DNA of 13,815 bases, taken from contig CAYWKJ010000030.1 of assembly GCA_964459205.1 (NCBI GenBank), positions 1 to 13,815 of the forward strand, read 5' to 3'. The notes below the pieces were generated by a model, which saw only the letters and a list, made by a program, of their open reading frames with translations, searched no databases and was not told the DNA's origin. The position numbers and the translations under genes are program-made. Shown piece after piece: positions 6,581 through 13,815 of the stretch (position 1 is the stretch's first letter; every line of letters starts with the position of its first letter). This DNA is from JABJMC01 sp964459205 (lineage in GTDB: Bacteria > Patescibacteriota > Gracilibacteria > UBA1369 > UBA12473).

Positions 6581-6599
6581 ACTCCCGTTACCCGCTCCA
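6581..6599 (+). repeat. Second copy of the tRNA-Gly 3' end, abutting hisIE
   Basis: This is an exact 19-bp copy of 6409-6427 including the discriminator and CCA. It ends one base before the hisIE stop codon (TTA at 6600-6602 on the plus strand). No other part of a tRNA precedes it, so it is a fragment and not a second gene. It may mark an old integration or recombination border. Confidence 0.85.
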
Positions 6600-7154
6600 T
6601 TAAGCAGACCTCCCCTTAAGCTCCTCCACCACATCCTCAAACGACAAATCCTTTTCTTTAAGCAGAACTAGCAAGTGATACATCAAGTCCGCGCTTTCTT
6701 CGGTGAGCCTTTTTTTTGTTTCGGATTTTGCGGCTCGGCAAACCTCCTCGGCCTCTTCCTCGACTTTTTCAGTCATTTTATCCACGCCTTTCTTAAACAA
6801 ATAAGTAGTATATGAATTCTTTGGCATTTTTTCTTTACGATCCGCAATCAAACACTCCAGTTCTCGCAAAAAACTATCTGAAAAACAACTCACGCTGCCA
6901 GTGTGGCAAGTTGGTCCAGATGGGTTTACGCGAATAAGTAACGCATCACTGTCGCAATCATCAACTATAGAAACTACTTTCAGCACATTCCCCGAAGTTT
7001 CACCTTTCATCCAGAGTGTTTTACGACTGCGACTCCAAAAATAAACACTGCCAGTCTCTTCTGTTAAACGCCTCGCCTGCTCATCCATATAAGCCAGCAT
7101 CAATACTTGGTTAGTTTGGTCGTCCTGAATAATGGCTGGTATTAAATTTTTCAT
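6600..7154 (-). CDS. hisIE: Bifunctional phosphoribosyl-AMP cyclohydrolase / phosphoribosyl-ATP pyrophosphatase
   Basis: This 184-residue fusion carries out steps 2 and 3 of histidine synthesis: HisE removes pyrophosphate from PR-ATP and HisI opens the adenine ring of PR-AMP. The HisI part (1 to about 92) shows VLMLAYM, FWSRSR, WMKGETSGN, DCDSD (66-70) and the metal-site GPTCHTGSVSCF (80-91). The HisE part (about 96-182) shows SYTTYLF, the acidic KVEEEAEEV and ESADLMYHLLVLL, which form its four-helix metal site. It is close in pattern to enterobacterial HisIE but about 15 residues shorter at the N-terminus. It is last in the operon; its ATG overlaps the hisF stop in ATGA, and a tRNA-end repeat directly follows its stop. 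Confidence 0.95.
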   Translation of the reverse strand: MKNLIPAIIQDDQTNQVLMLAYMDEQARRLTEETGSVYFWSRSRKTLWMKGETSGNVLKVVSIVDDCDSDALLIRVNPSGPTCHTGSVSCFSDSFLRELECLIADRKEKMPKNSYTTYLFKKGVDKMTEKVEEEAEEVCRAAKSETKKRLTEESADLMYHLLVLLKEKDLSFEDVVEELKGRSA

Positions 7155-7900
7155 ATTCTAATAGTTATAGATTTGGAATTTAGGAATTCTTTCACGTCCC
7201 TAACGCAATATTTTTTGTAGTGAAAAATACTAGCCGCTAAAGCCGCATCCGCCACCTCCAAACCTTCATATAAATCCTCTAAAGATCCCGCTCCACCAGA
7301 AGCAATAATCGGTATTGGAACCAGCGCAGAGACACGCGCCAAAAGTTCAGTGTCATATCCTTTTTTCGTGCCATCGCGATCCATAGAAGTTAGCAAAATT
7401 TCTCCGGCTCCTAGCTCCGCCGCCCTCTTAATCCATTCCAGCGCATCCATTCCTGTATCTTCCCGCCCACCTTTTATATAAACATTCCAACTATCGTTTT
7501 TTCGCTTGGCATCCACAGCCAAAACAATACATTGCGACCCAAAAGCCTTTGCTCCTTCTCTAATAAGTTCCGGATTTTTCACGGCCGCAGAATTTATAGA
7601 AATTTTATCAGCTCCTCTTTTTAAAAGTTCCTTCATATCATCAATCGTCCGAATTCCTCCACCAACTGTAAAAGGGATAAACACTTGTTTGGCCACCCGT
7701 TCAATCATGTCGTAAGTGGCATCACGGTTTTCGTAAGTTGCCATTATATCTAAAAAAACCAGTTCATCGGCGCCTTGCTCGTAATAAACTCGGGCCAACT
7801 CGACCGGGTCACCAGCGTCTTTGATATTTACAAAATTAACACCCTTCACAACGCGACCTTTACGCACATCCAAACAGGGGATTATTCTTTTTGCTAACAT
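7151..7900 (-). CDS. hisF: Imidazole glycerol phosphate synthase, cyclase subunit
   Basis: The 249-residue (beta/alpha)8 barrel uses ammonia from HisH to turn PRFAR into imidazole glycerol phosphate and AICAR (step 5). The two catalytic aspartates are present: D11 in IIPCLDV and D130 in VLAVDAKR. The phosphate-binding loops TVGGGIRT and IASGGAGS and the LTSMDRDGTKKGYD segment are intact, and the C-terminus ends in the family-typical ITIRI. The start overlaps the hisA end by 7 nt and has no Shine-Dalgarno, so translation probably depends on ribosomes finishing hisA. HisF and HisH are not adjacent here (hisA lies between), the same order as in E. coli. Confidence 0.97.
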   Translation of the reverse strand: MLAKRIIPCLDVRKGRVVKGVNFVNIKDAGDPVELARVYYEQGADELVFLDIMATYENRDATYDMIERVAKQVFIPFTVGGGIRTIDDMKELLKRGADKISINSAAVKNPELIREGAKAFGSQCIVLAVDAKRKNDSWNVYIKGGREDTGMDALEWIKRAAELGAGEILLTSMDRDGTKKGYDTELLARVSALVPIPIIASGGAGSLEDLYEGLEVADAALAASIFHYKKYCVRDVKEFLNSKSITIRI

Positions 7901-8598
7901 GATAAAGCTTGGTTAAGATCTATTTTCCCCTCATAAAGAGCCTTGCCAATAATTGCGCCATCAGCTCCTAGTTCTCTTAAATCTATAATATCCGTGGTGC
8001 TCGTAACCCCACCAGCCACTATCAAATCAAATCCTTGGCCAATAAACTCTCTAATTGAATTAAGATTCACGCCAGTTAGCATTCCGTCTCGACTAATATC
8101 AGTCACAATAATGGTTTGGACGCCTAATTTCTGAAGAATTTCTAGAAAATCGTTGACCTCAATATCCGAAACCTCTTCCCAGCCCTTAACCGCAATTTTG
8201 CCATATTTAACATCCACGGAAATCACAATTCGCTTTGCCCCAAAATCCGCGATCAATTTTTGAAGCAAATCTTGATCATACAAAGCCGCAGTTCCCAAAA
8301 TTATTCGGGTAACACCAAGATCAAGCAGATTCTTAGCAGATTCATAGGTTCTTATGCCGCCGCCAACTTGAAGAGGCAGCCCAACAGCCACGAGTTCCTT
8401 AATAGTATCCAAATTAGCCACACGCCCGGCTTTTGCACCTTCTAAATCAACAACATGCAGCATTGCGGCACCAGTTTTTTTAAAGTCGCGCGCAACTTCA
8501 ACCGGGTTAGCGTTGTACTCTTTCATTTGAGAGTAGTCACCTTTGGTGAGACGTACGCATTTACCATCAATCAAGTCTATAGCGGGTAAGATCAACAT
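7894..8598 (-). CDS. hisA: ProFAR isomerase (phosphoribosylformimino-AICAR-P isomerase)
   Basis: HisA is a 234-residue (beta/alpha)8 barrel that opens the aminoaldose of ProFAR to the aminoketose PRFAR (step 4). General base D8 lies in LPAIDLIDGKCVRL and the second aspartate at D129 in VISVDVK; TDISRDGMLTG (166-176), VGGGIRT and VAGGVTS form the phosphate sites. The length is only slightly under the usual ~245. Translation starts inside the last codons of hisH (7-nt overlap) with no Shine-Dalgarno. It is homologous to its neighbour HisF by barrel duplication. Confidence 0.96.
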   Translation of the reverse strand: MLILPAIDLIDGKCVRLTKGDYSQMKEYNANPVEVARDFKKTGAAMLHVVDLEGAKAGRVANLDTIKELVAVGLPLQVGGGIRTYESAKNLLDLGVTRIILGTAALYDQDLLQKLIADFGAKRIVISVDVKYGKIAVKGWEEVSDIEVNDFLEILQKLGVQTIIVTDISRDGMLTGVNLNSIREFIGQGFDLIVAGGVTSTTDIIDLRELGADGAIIGKALYEGKIDLNQALSC

Positions 8599-9179
8599 AA
8601 TTTACAAAAGTTAGAGAGTAACTTAAGCCCAACTTCACCAGATTTTTCCGGGTGAAACTGTACTCCATAAAAGTTTTTGACTTGTGCAGCCGAAACAAAT
8701 TCACGGCCGTGCTTAGTGCGCCCTAAAACAAATTTATCCGCACAATCTACGTAATAGGAATTAACAAAATAAAAGTAGCTATTGTCTGGCACGTCCGTAA
8801 ACAACACGTTATTTTGCGCAATGGATACAGTGTTCCAACCAATTTGCGGGATCTTTACATCACCAGTGAATTTTTTTACCTCACCATCAATTAATCCCAA
8901 GCATTTGGTATTGTTTTCCTCGGAATAATTAAGGATTAATTGCATGCCCAGGCAGATTCCGAGAAAAGGATTTTTAAGCGTGGGAATGACCTTATCAAAC
9001 CCGCTTTCTTGCAAGTTTTCCATGGCACTACCCGCGGCTCCCACTCCTGGGAAAATCACTTTAGAGTCATCACGAATCTTATTTGGCGTCCGAATAATTT
9101 CGTAATCAAATCCTAATTTTTTTAGCGCATTAGCAACACTTTGGATATTGCCTGCGTCATAGTCAATAATCTGAATCAT
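8592..9179 (-). CDS. hisH: Imidazole glycerol phosphate synthase, glutaminase subunit
   Basis: HisH is a class I glutamine amidotransferase that hydrolyses glutamine and channels ammonia into the HisF barrel. The 195-residue protein keeps the triad: nucleophile C76 in LGICLGMQ, H176 and E178 in VQFHPEKS. The oxyanion region FPGVGAAGSAM and the interface segment IPQIGWN are also present. Its ATG overlaps the hisB stop (ATGA) and is preceded by AAAGGA at a normal distance, one of the few plausible Shine-Dalgarno sites in this operon. Confidence 0.96.
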   Translation of the reverse strand: MIQIIDYDAGNIQSVANALKKLGFDYEIIRTPNKIRDDSKVIFPGVGAAGSAMENLQESGFDKVIPTLKNPFLGICLGMQLILNYSEENNTKCLGLIDGEVKKFTGDVKIPQIGWNTVSIAQNNVLFTDVPDNSYFYFVNSYYVDCADKFVLGRTKHGREFVSAAQVKNFYGVQFHPEKSGEVGLKLLSNFCKLC

Positions 9180-9739
9180 AGTTTTCCTTTAGTTGATGGT
9201 AGTAAATTGGAGCCGTCTTTGCGGATCGCCATTTTCATAGCTCTAGCAAAGGCCTTAAAAATCGCTTCGATTTTGTGGTGCTCGTTGCGTCCGTATTTAA
9301 CTTCGATGTGAATATTGGCTTTTAAATTGCCAGCCACTGCTTGGAAAAAATCTTCGACTAATTCAGTTGGGAATTCACCCACGTATTCACGCTTAGGCTC
9401 GTATTTAAAGACAAAATAGCTGCGGCCGCCAAGGTCTAGGGCGCACATTGCCAAAGCCTCATCCATCGGAAGCAAAAAACCATATCTTTCAATGCCTCGT
9501 TTATTGCCTAGCGCTTCATTTAAAGCTTGTCCCAGACAGATTCCCACATCTTCGATAGTGTGGTGCTCATCAACTTGTAAATCGCCCTTAGCTTTTACCA
9601 CTAGATCAATACCAGAGTGCTTGGCAAACAGCTCCAACATGTGATCAAAAAATCCAATTCCAGTGCTTATGCTACTTTTGCCAGTACTATTTAACTTAAC
9701 TTTGACCTCAATATTAGTTTCATTAGTTTTGCGTTTCAT
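9176..9739 (-). CDS. hisB: Imidazoleglycerol-phosphate dehydratase (stand-alone HisB dehydratase domain)
   Basis: IGPD removes water from imidazole glycerol phosphate to give imidazole acetol phosphate (step 6) using a di-manganese site in a 24-mer. The 187-residue protein has FFDHML (30-35), DEHHTIEDVG (57-66) and the second copy NEHHKIEAIFKAFARAM (152-168), the two halves of the duplicated fold, and ends with the typical STKG. The sequence resembles the C-terminal domain of the bifunctional enterobacterial HisB, but the phosphatase domain that normally precedes it there is here attached to HisC. The ATG overlaps the upstream stop as ATGA. Confidence 0.96.
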   Translation of the reverse strand: MKRKTNETNIEVKVKLNSTGKSSISTGIGFFDHMLELFAKHSGIDLVVKAKGDLQVDEHHTIEDVGICLGQALNEALGNKRGIERYGFLLPMDEALAMCALDLGGRSYFVFKYEPKREYVGEFPTELVEDFFQAVAGNLKANIHIEVKYGRNEHHKIEAIFKAFARAMKMAIRKDGSNLLPSTKGKL

Positions 9740-11181
9740 GATTTAAAAGGGTTAGAAAATGCACCATTTGTTTCAACTTTTACACCTCGCACACCAAGAT
9801 TTTTGGCTAACTCCATATCACTATCACGGTCTCCCATAACAAAAGATTCCGCACAATTAATAGGAGTGTTTTTAAAAAACTCTCTCACCATGCCAATTTT
9901 CGGTTTCCGACACTCACAGTTGTCTTTGGCAAAGTGAGGACAAACAAAAATCTCATCAAATTCAGTTTCTAAATCCTCGATCATCTTGTTTTGAACCAGT
10001 AAAAAGTCTTTTTCCGGAAAGCTGCTGGTCCCGATGCCATCCTGATTACTAACCATTACTAATTTATAGCCCTTCTTTTTTAGATCAGCTAAGCCTTTTT
10101 GGACATTGGGTAGAATTTTGTATTTTTCCAAAGAATCAACTTGAAAATCATCTTGTGGCTCAAAAAGAATCACCCCATCGCGATCTATAAAAGCAACTTT
10201 TTGCAGAATTTTATTTAACTCTTTCAAAAATCGATCATTCTCTTGCGGCGTACCAATCGAAACTCGTAAGCAGTTTTCAAGTAGCGGCATTTTGCTGCGA
10301 TCGCGTATCACAACTCCATTTTTTTTTGCAGAGTTTTTTTGAACTTCCGAAGCCTGTGGAATTCTAAATAATAAAAAGTTGGCATCCGACGGAAAAATCT
10401 TTAATTCGAACGTCTTTAGTGCATTTTTGACTCGCTCTTTTTCACTTAAAATTTCCTTAATTTGTAGACCCTTTCGCAATATTTCTAGGGCTGCATTTTG
10501 CGAAAGATCATTTACATTGTACGGAGGCTTAACTTTATTCAAAGCTTTGATAATTTCTGGGTCTGCAATCGCAAACCCAACCCGTAATCCGGCTGCTCCA
10601 AAAGCTTTTGAAAGCGTTCGCAAAACAACTAGATTTCTGGCTTTTAAGGCCATGGATTTAGTCTTAGAAAACTCAATATAAGCCTCATCCAAAACAACAA
10701 TTCCTTTGAATTTAGAGCACAGCTCAAGAACGTCCTTTTGTCGCAGTAAATTTCCAGTGGGATTATTCGGGGAACAGGCAAAAATCAGCTTAGTCTTTGG
10801 CGTCACTGCCGCTAGCGTGTCTTTTATATTAATTTGAAAGTCCTTATCAAGCAGCACCGATTTGCAAGTCACATTATTTATATTGGCCGAGACTTTATAC
10901 ATTCCATAAGTTGGATCTAGCGTTATCACCTCGTCTTGACCGGGTTCGCAAAATACTCGAAATAGCAGGTCAATTGCCTCATCCGAGCCATTCCCTACAA
11001 AAATATTTTTAAGCGGGAGCCCATAGGCTTTTCGCACCGCCGTTGCATAGGGATCTGGGTAGCGATTATATTTACCGCGCGGGTTTTCATTCGCATCCAA
11101 CAAGATTCCAGATGTTGCGGTTTGCCTGGCGCAAGTATAGGGGCGCAGAGTTTGCACGTTTTTTCTGATTAGATTTTTCAT
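9736..11181 (-). CDS. hisC: Histidinol-phosphate aminotransferase fused to histidinol-phosphatase (HisC-HisB N-domain)
   Basis: This 481-residue protein joins steps 7 and 8. Residues 1 to about 326 are a HisC aminotransferase of fold type I: the substrate-binding LDANENP, GNGSDEAID, CSPNNPTGN, DEAY and the PLP lysine K192 in TLSKAFGAAGLRVGF, ending in RVSIGTPQENDRFLKEL. After only a couple of residues a HAD phosphatase domain starts (about 329-475) with FIDRDGV (nucleophile D333 and D335), VSNQDGIG, the zinc-binding CPHF...NCEC (C414, H416, C422, C424), RKPK and GDRDSD (450-455). It closely follows the N-terminal domain of E. coli HisB. The direct order lets histidinol phosphate made by HisC be dephosphorylated in the same chain. 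Start and stop both overlap neighbours by 4 nt. No frameshift is seen. Confidence 0.93.
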   Translation of the reverse strand: MKNLIRKNVQTLRPYTCARQTATSGILLDANENPRGKYNRYPDPYATAVRKAYGLPLKNIFVGNGSDEAIDLLFRVFCEPGQDEVITLDPTYGMYKVSANINNVTCKSVLLDKDFQINIKDTLAAVTPKTKLIFACSPNNPTGNLLRQKDVLELCSKFKGIVVLDEAYIEFSKTKSMALKARNLVVLRTLSKAFGAAGLRVGFAIADPEIIKALNKVKPPYNVNDLSQNAALEILRKGLQIKEILSEKERVKNALKTFELKIFPSDANFLLFRIPQASEVQKNSAKKNGVVIRDRSKMPLLENCLRVSIGTPQENDRFLKELNKILQKVAFIDRDGVILFEPQDDFQVDSLEKYKILPNVQKGLADLKKKGYKLVMVSNQDGIGTSSFPEKDFLLVQNKMIEDLETEFDEIFVCPHFAKDNCECRKPKIGMVREFFKNTPINCAESFVMGDRDSDMELAKNLGVRGVKVETNGAFSNPFKS

Positions 11182-12344
11182 GATGAGATTCTTAAAGAAA
11201 TAGATTGAGCGTGTTTAGGTAGACCTTCTAACTCGGCAAACTCCGGAACAAAAGCAGAGGCTTTTTGAGGATCTGTGACTTCGGTATATTCAGTACGGAT
11301 CAAAAAGTCTTCAATTGAAATGGGGGATTGAAACCTGGTGGCTCCACCAGTTGGGATTACATGATTGGAGCCAGAAACTCCGTAATCACCCATGGGAACG
11401 CAGGTGTTTGCGCCTATGAAAACTGCTCCACCTTTGATTTGCGTCGCGTCCTCGCGCGAGTTTGCAGTGATCACTTCGGTGTGCTCAGCTCGGTATTTAT
11501 TGGCAAATTTAATTCCTCCGGCGATTGAGTTTACGAGCACCACATCTGTTGCGATCTGGTTAGCTAGTTCTTGGCTTGTGGTTACCAGGATGCAGGCCCC
11601 ATCGGGGCCGTGTTCAGCTTGGGATTCTAAATCAATTTTTATTAATTCCGGGTCAGCTGTTTTATCCGCCAGAATTAGAATTTCTGAAGGACCAGCAAAA
11701 ATATCAATCCCACAACGATCACCTAGCATCATTTTGGCAGTATTCACATACTTATTTCCTGGCCCAAAAATTTTATCTACTGGTTTGATTGAATCTGTCC
11801 CATAAGCCATGGCAAAAATAGCTTGGGATCCGCCCACTTGGTAGATTTCATCAGCTCCAATTAACTTAGCCGCTGCTAAGGTAATCTCCGAAACTGGCGG
11901 GGGAGTGCACAGCACGATGCGTTTTGCTCCAGCAACTTTTGCCGGGATGCCAAGCATCAAAACACTCGACGGATAAGCCGCCAACCCACCTGGCACATAA
12001 AGTCCAACATTTTCAATCGCACTAGATTTAAGCACGAACTTATAACCCTCACCATTGACCTCAATGGGCTTTCTTTCAGCCAAAATTGTTTCATTCACCT
12101 TACGAATTCTTTCCGCCGCAATTTCCAAAAAATTAGGAACAGTTGCTTGCTTAATTTGATCTGTAGAAACGCGAAAATTCTGAATGTCTACGCCATCAAA
12201 CTTAGCCGTTAGTTCTCGCAAGGCAGCGTCTCCGCGCTCCATAACTGCTTGTTTAATGTTAGCTACAACATTCCAAGTCCCATCATCCATCGAGACAGAC
12301 TTTTTTCTTTTTTCTAGAGCCTCTTTTTTGCTTAAAATGGCCAT
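11178..12344 (-). CDS. hisD: Histidinol dehydrogenase
   Basis: HisD oxidises histidinol to histidine in two NAD-dependent steps (9 and 10) with a zinc site. At 388 residues it is shorter than the usual ~430, mostly at the N-terminus. Expected residues are present: zinc ligands Q242 and H245 (ESQAEHGPDG), D320 (MGDYGVSGSNH) and H378 (EGLPKHAQSI), and the catalytic pair E287-H288 (YRAEHTE). VGGSQAIFAMAYGT and IFGPGNKYV are also conserved. The ATG lies inside the hisG end (13-nt overlap) without a Shine-Dalgarno. Confidence 0.96.
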   Translation of the reverse strand: MAILSKKEALEKRKKSVSMDDGTWNVVANIKQAVMERGDAALRELTAKFDGVDIQNFRVSTDQIKQATVPNFLEIAAERIRKVNETILAERKPIEVNGEGYKFVLKSSAIENVGLYVPGGLAAYPSSVLMLGIPAKVAGAKRIVLCTPPPVSEITLAAAKLIGADEIYQVGGSQAIFAMAYGTDSIKPVDKIFGPGNKYVNTAKMMLGDRCGIDIFAGPSEILILADKTADPELIKIDLESQAEHGPDGACILVTTSQELANQIATDVVLVNSIAGGIKFANKYRAEHTEVITANSREDATQIKGGAVFIGANTCVPMGDYGVSGSNHVIPTGGATRFQSPISIEDFLIRTEYTEVTDPQKASAFVPEFAELEGLPKHAQSISLRISS

Positions 12345-12901
12345 TTTGAATTTGGATTAGAAATTAATGCAGCTTGCGATTCCATCACCGTAGCCAGAGA
12401 AATTAAGTTATTTTCTTTAAGAGTTTTTCCAGTTTGTACAAGATCACAAATCGCATCAGTTAGGCCCATCGCCGGCGTAACTTCTACTGACCCAGTAACC
12501 TCCAAAATAGCTGCTTTCACCTTATTTTCCCGCAAAAAGTCTTTGAGTAAATTAGGGAAAGAAGTCGCAATTCGTTCTCCATTTAAGTCCTTAATTGAGT
12601 TAATTAATGAGTCTTTTAAAACTGCAATTTGCAATGAGCATTGGGCAAATCCTAGTTTTTTAAGCACTTTTACTTGGTAGGTTTTTTCATTTACTGCGTT
12701 TTGGCCTACAATCCCAAAATTCACAATCCCTTTTTCTACAAATTCGGGAATGTCTTTTTGTCTTAGAAAAAGAATTTCAAAGTCACCTGAGCGCGCCATA
12801 AGTCCGCGTCCGCTTTTGGGAACTTTTATCCCCAAGGATTGCAGATACTTTAGGCTTTGCTCCGTGAGTCGACCCTTTTTTTGAATAGCGATTTTATACA
12901 T
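12332..12901 (-). CDS. hisG: ATP phosphoribosyltransferase, catalytic core only
   Basis: HisG condenses ATP with PRPP, the committed step 1 of the pathway. The 189 residues match the catalytic core of the long, E. coli-type enzyme: IAIQKKGRL, DIPEFVEKGIVNFGIVGQNA, LNGERIATSFPNLL and the PRPP loop GLTDAICDLVQTGKTL (146-161). The protein then stops at ISNPNSKWPF, so the following helix and the C-terminal ACT-like histidine-sensing domain of the long form (about 290-300 residues in total) are absent. Short-form HisG proteins (about 200-215 residues) rely on HisZ, but the neighbour here is HisRS. hisD begins inside the last codons, so no cut-off domain remains downstream. AAAGG a few bases before the ATG is a weak ribosome site. 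Confidence 0.93.
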   Translation of the reverse strand: MYKIAIQKKGRLTEQSLKYLQSLGIKVPKSGRGLMARSGDFEILFLRQKDIPEFVEKGIVNFGIVGQNAVNEKTYQVKVLKKLGFAQCSLQIAVLKDSLINSIKDLNGERIATSFPNLLKDFLRENKVKAAILEVTGSVEVTPAMGLTDAICDLVQTGKTLKENNLISLATVMESQAALISNPNSKWPF

Positions 12902-13815
12902 AACCTTTGATATAAGAAATAAGCTGGTTTTTGGGGATAGTTTTTTGCTTACCAGTTTCCATGATTTTGATAGTGACCTCGTTTTGCTCGCGTTCTTCTG
13001 ACCCGCGAACTATCACAAAGGGAATTTGTTTTTTGTTAGCGTATTTAAATTGTTTAGCCAGTTTGTCGGGTTGGTAATAAACCTCGGAGTTTATGCCCGC
13101 CTCAATTAGCGAAGTGTAAGTAGAAAGAGCATCAGCGCGACTTTCCTCATCAAAAACAGTAACTAGAACATTTGAACTTAGAGGAATATTTTTGAGGTTT
13201 CCTAATTTTTCTAAAGCAATCATTATTCTTTCAAAACCAAAGGCCACCCCAACCCCAGAGAAATCTTCCTTACAAAACAATCCGCACAAGTCATCGTACC
13301 GTCCTCCTCCGCACAAGGAACCAAGCCCGGCCTCTTCACAAATCACCTCGTAAGTAATGCCGGTGTAATAGTCTAAGCCGCGCGCTAAATAAGGGTCAAA
13401 TTCCAAGTATTTTCCATCAACTTTAAAGTCCTTACATAATTGCAAAAACTCATCAACTTCACTGGTGTCGAAATCTTCAAAATCCCTTTCTTCAAGTATT
13501 TGAAAGAGTTTTGAAATTTTGTTTGATGGAATATTCTTTGATTCTAATTCTTCGCGCACACCGTCTTCGCCAATCTTATCCATTTTATCAATGCTGCGGA
13601 TGACCGCTGGCGCATCATCAATGCCCAGCGACAGCAAAATCGCATTCATCAGCCGCCGAGAATTCACTTTTAGCTTAAAATTATCAAATCCTAGACTTTT
13701 AAAAACATCTACTACCATTCGTGCTATCTCAGCCTCAGCTACAAGGCTCTTGGTGCCAATAATATCAATATCGCACTGATAAATGAACTGGCCCTTATCT
13801 TTAATAAACTCAATA
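12894..13815 (-). CDS. hisS: Histidyl-tRNA synthetase, 5' part outside the window
   Basis: About 306 residues are visible; the frame runs to the right edge and the N-terminus with motif 1 and RPEGT-type motif 2 is missing. The first visible part, with IYQCDIDIIGTKS, follows motif 2. The histidine-specific RGLDYYTG, GGGRYDD and class II motif 3 GVGVAFGFERI are intact. A full C-terminal anticodon-binding domain (last ~90 residues, from NVLVTVFDEE to ISYIKGYV) is present, which identifies HisRS over the paralog HisZ that lacks it. It charges tRNA-His, so the head of the operon uses the pathway's product. It overlaps hisG by 8 nt. Promoter and any his leader lie beyond the window. Confidence 0.92.
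   Translation of the reverse strand, partial: IEFIKDKGQFIYQCDIDIIGTKSLVAEAEIARMVVDVFKSLGFDNFKLKVNSRRLMNAILLSLGIDDAPAVIRSIDKMDKIGEDGVREELESKNIPSNKISKLFQILEERDFEDFDTSEVDEFLQLCKDFKVDGKYLEFDPYLARGLDYYTGITYEVICEEAGLGSLCGGGRYDDLCGLFCKEDFSGVGVAFGFERIMIALEKLGNLKNIPLSSNVLVTVFDEESRADALSTYTSLIEAGINSEVYYQPDKLAKQFKYANKKQIPFVIVRGSEEREQNEVTIKIMETGKQKTIPKNQLISYIKGYV

Noticed and set aside
6581..6599. Second tRNA gene
   Set aside because: Only the last 19 bases of the tRNA are repeated; no acceptor 5' half, D-arm or anticodon arm precedes them.
6384..6671. Plus-strand open frame across the tRNA and the hisIE end
   Set aside because: It begins inside the tRNA, crosses a terminator and runs antisense into hisIE; no protein-like sequence.
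11392..11805. 137-codon plus-strand frame inside hisD
   Set aside because: Shadow of the intact hisD reading frame on the opposite strand.
12894..13815. HisZ regulatory subunit next to hisG
   Set aside because: The protein keeps RGLDYYTG and a complete C-terminal anticodon-binding domain, which HisZ lacks, so it is HisRS.

Overview
The window is a compact bacterial segment with three parts: a ribosomal protein/RNA-decay pair (rpsO, pnp) on the plus strand, a small set of less familiar genes in the middle, and a complete histidine-biosynthesis operon on the minus strand that runs in from the right edge and ends beside a tRNA-Gly gene. TGA is used as a real stop (hisD, hisC, hisF and others), so the code is the standard bacterial one. 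Genes overlap or nearly touch, most starts lack a Shine-Dalgarno sequence, and PNPase has a Pro/Gly-rich tail. This style fits a small-genome bacterium such as a Candidate Phyla Radiation (Patescibacteria) member, but that is inference; no rRNA or marker tree is available.

Positions 1-348 hold possibly the first codons of a leftward gene, a long imperfect inverted repeat (124-277), and a good promoter for rpsO (282-310). rpsO (349-618) is followed by a hairpin-plus-T terminator and then pnp, whose real start is most likely ATG 771. pnp converges on a gene for a membrane-anchored five-bladed beta-propeller (3089-4069, minus); their stop codons share TTAA. A strong promoter at 4120-4147 drives an unrecognised 335-aa protein and, overlapping it, a PrmC/HemK-type methyltransferase (to 6239).

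From 6280 to 6599 there is a tRNA promoter, tRNA-Gly(GCC) with encoded CCA, a bidirectional terminator, a patch of repeated GAGCGA-box-plus-hairpin modules, and a second 19-bp copy of the tRNA 3' end that abuts the stop codon of the last his gene.

The minus-strand operon from 13815 to 6600 reads hisS (partial), hisG, hisD, hisC-N fusion, hisB (IGPD), hisH, hisA, hisF, hisIE. It encodes all steps from ATP + PRPP to histidine plus the synthetase that charges tRNA-His, and every gene junction overlaps by 4-13 nt. After hisS the order is the enterobacterial hisGDCBHAFI order. Two features stand out: the HisB phosphatase domain has moved from HisB onto the C-terminus of HisC, and HisG ends right after its catalytic core with neither an ACT-like regulatory domain nor a HisZ visible. 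The tRNA-end repeat at the operon's 3' border raises the possibility that the operon came in by horizontal transfer.
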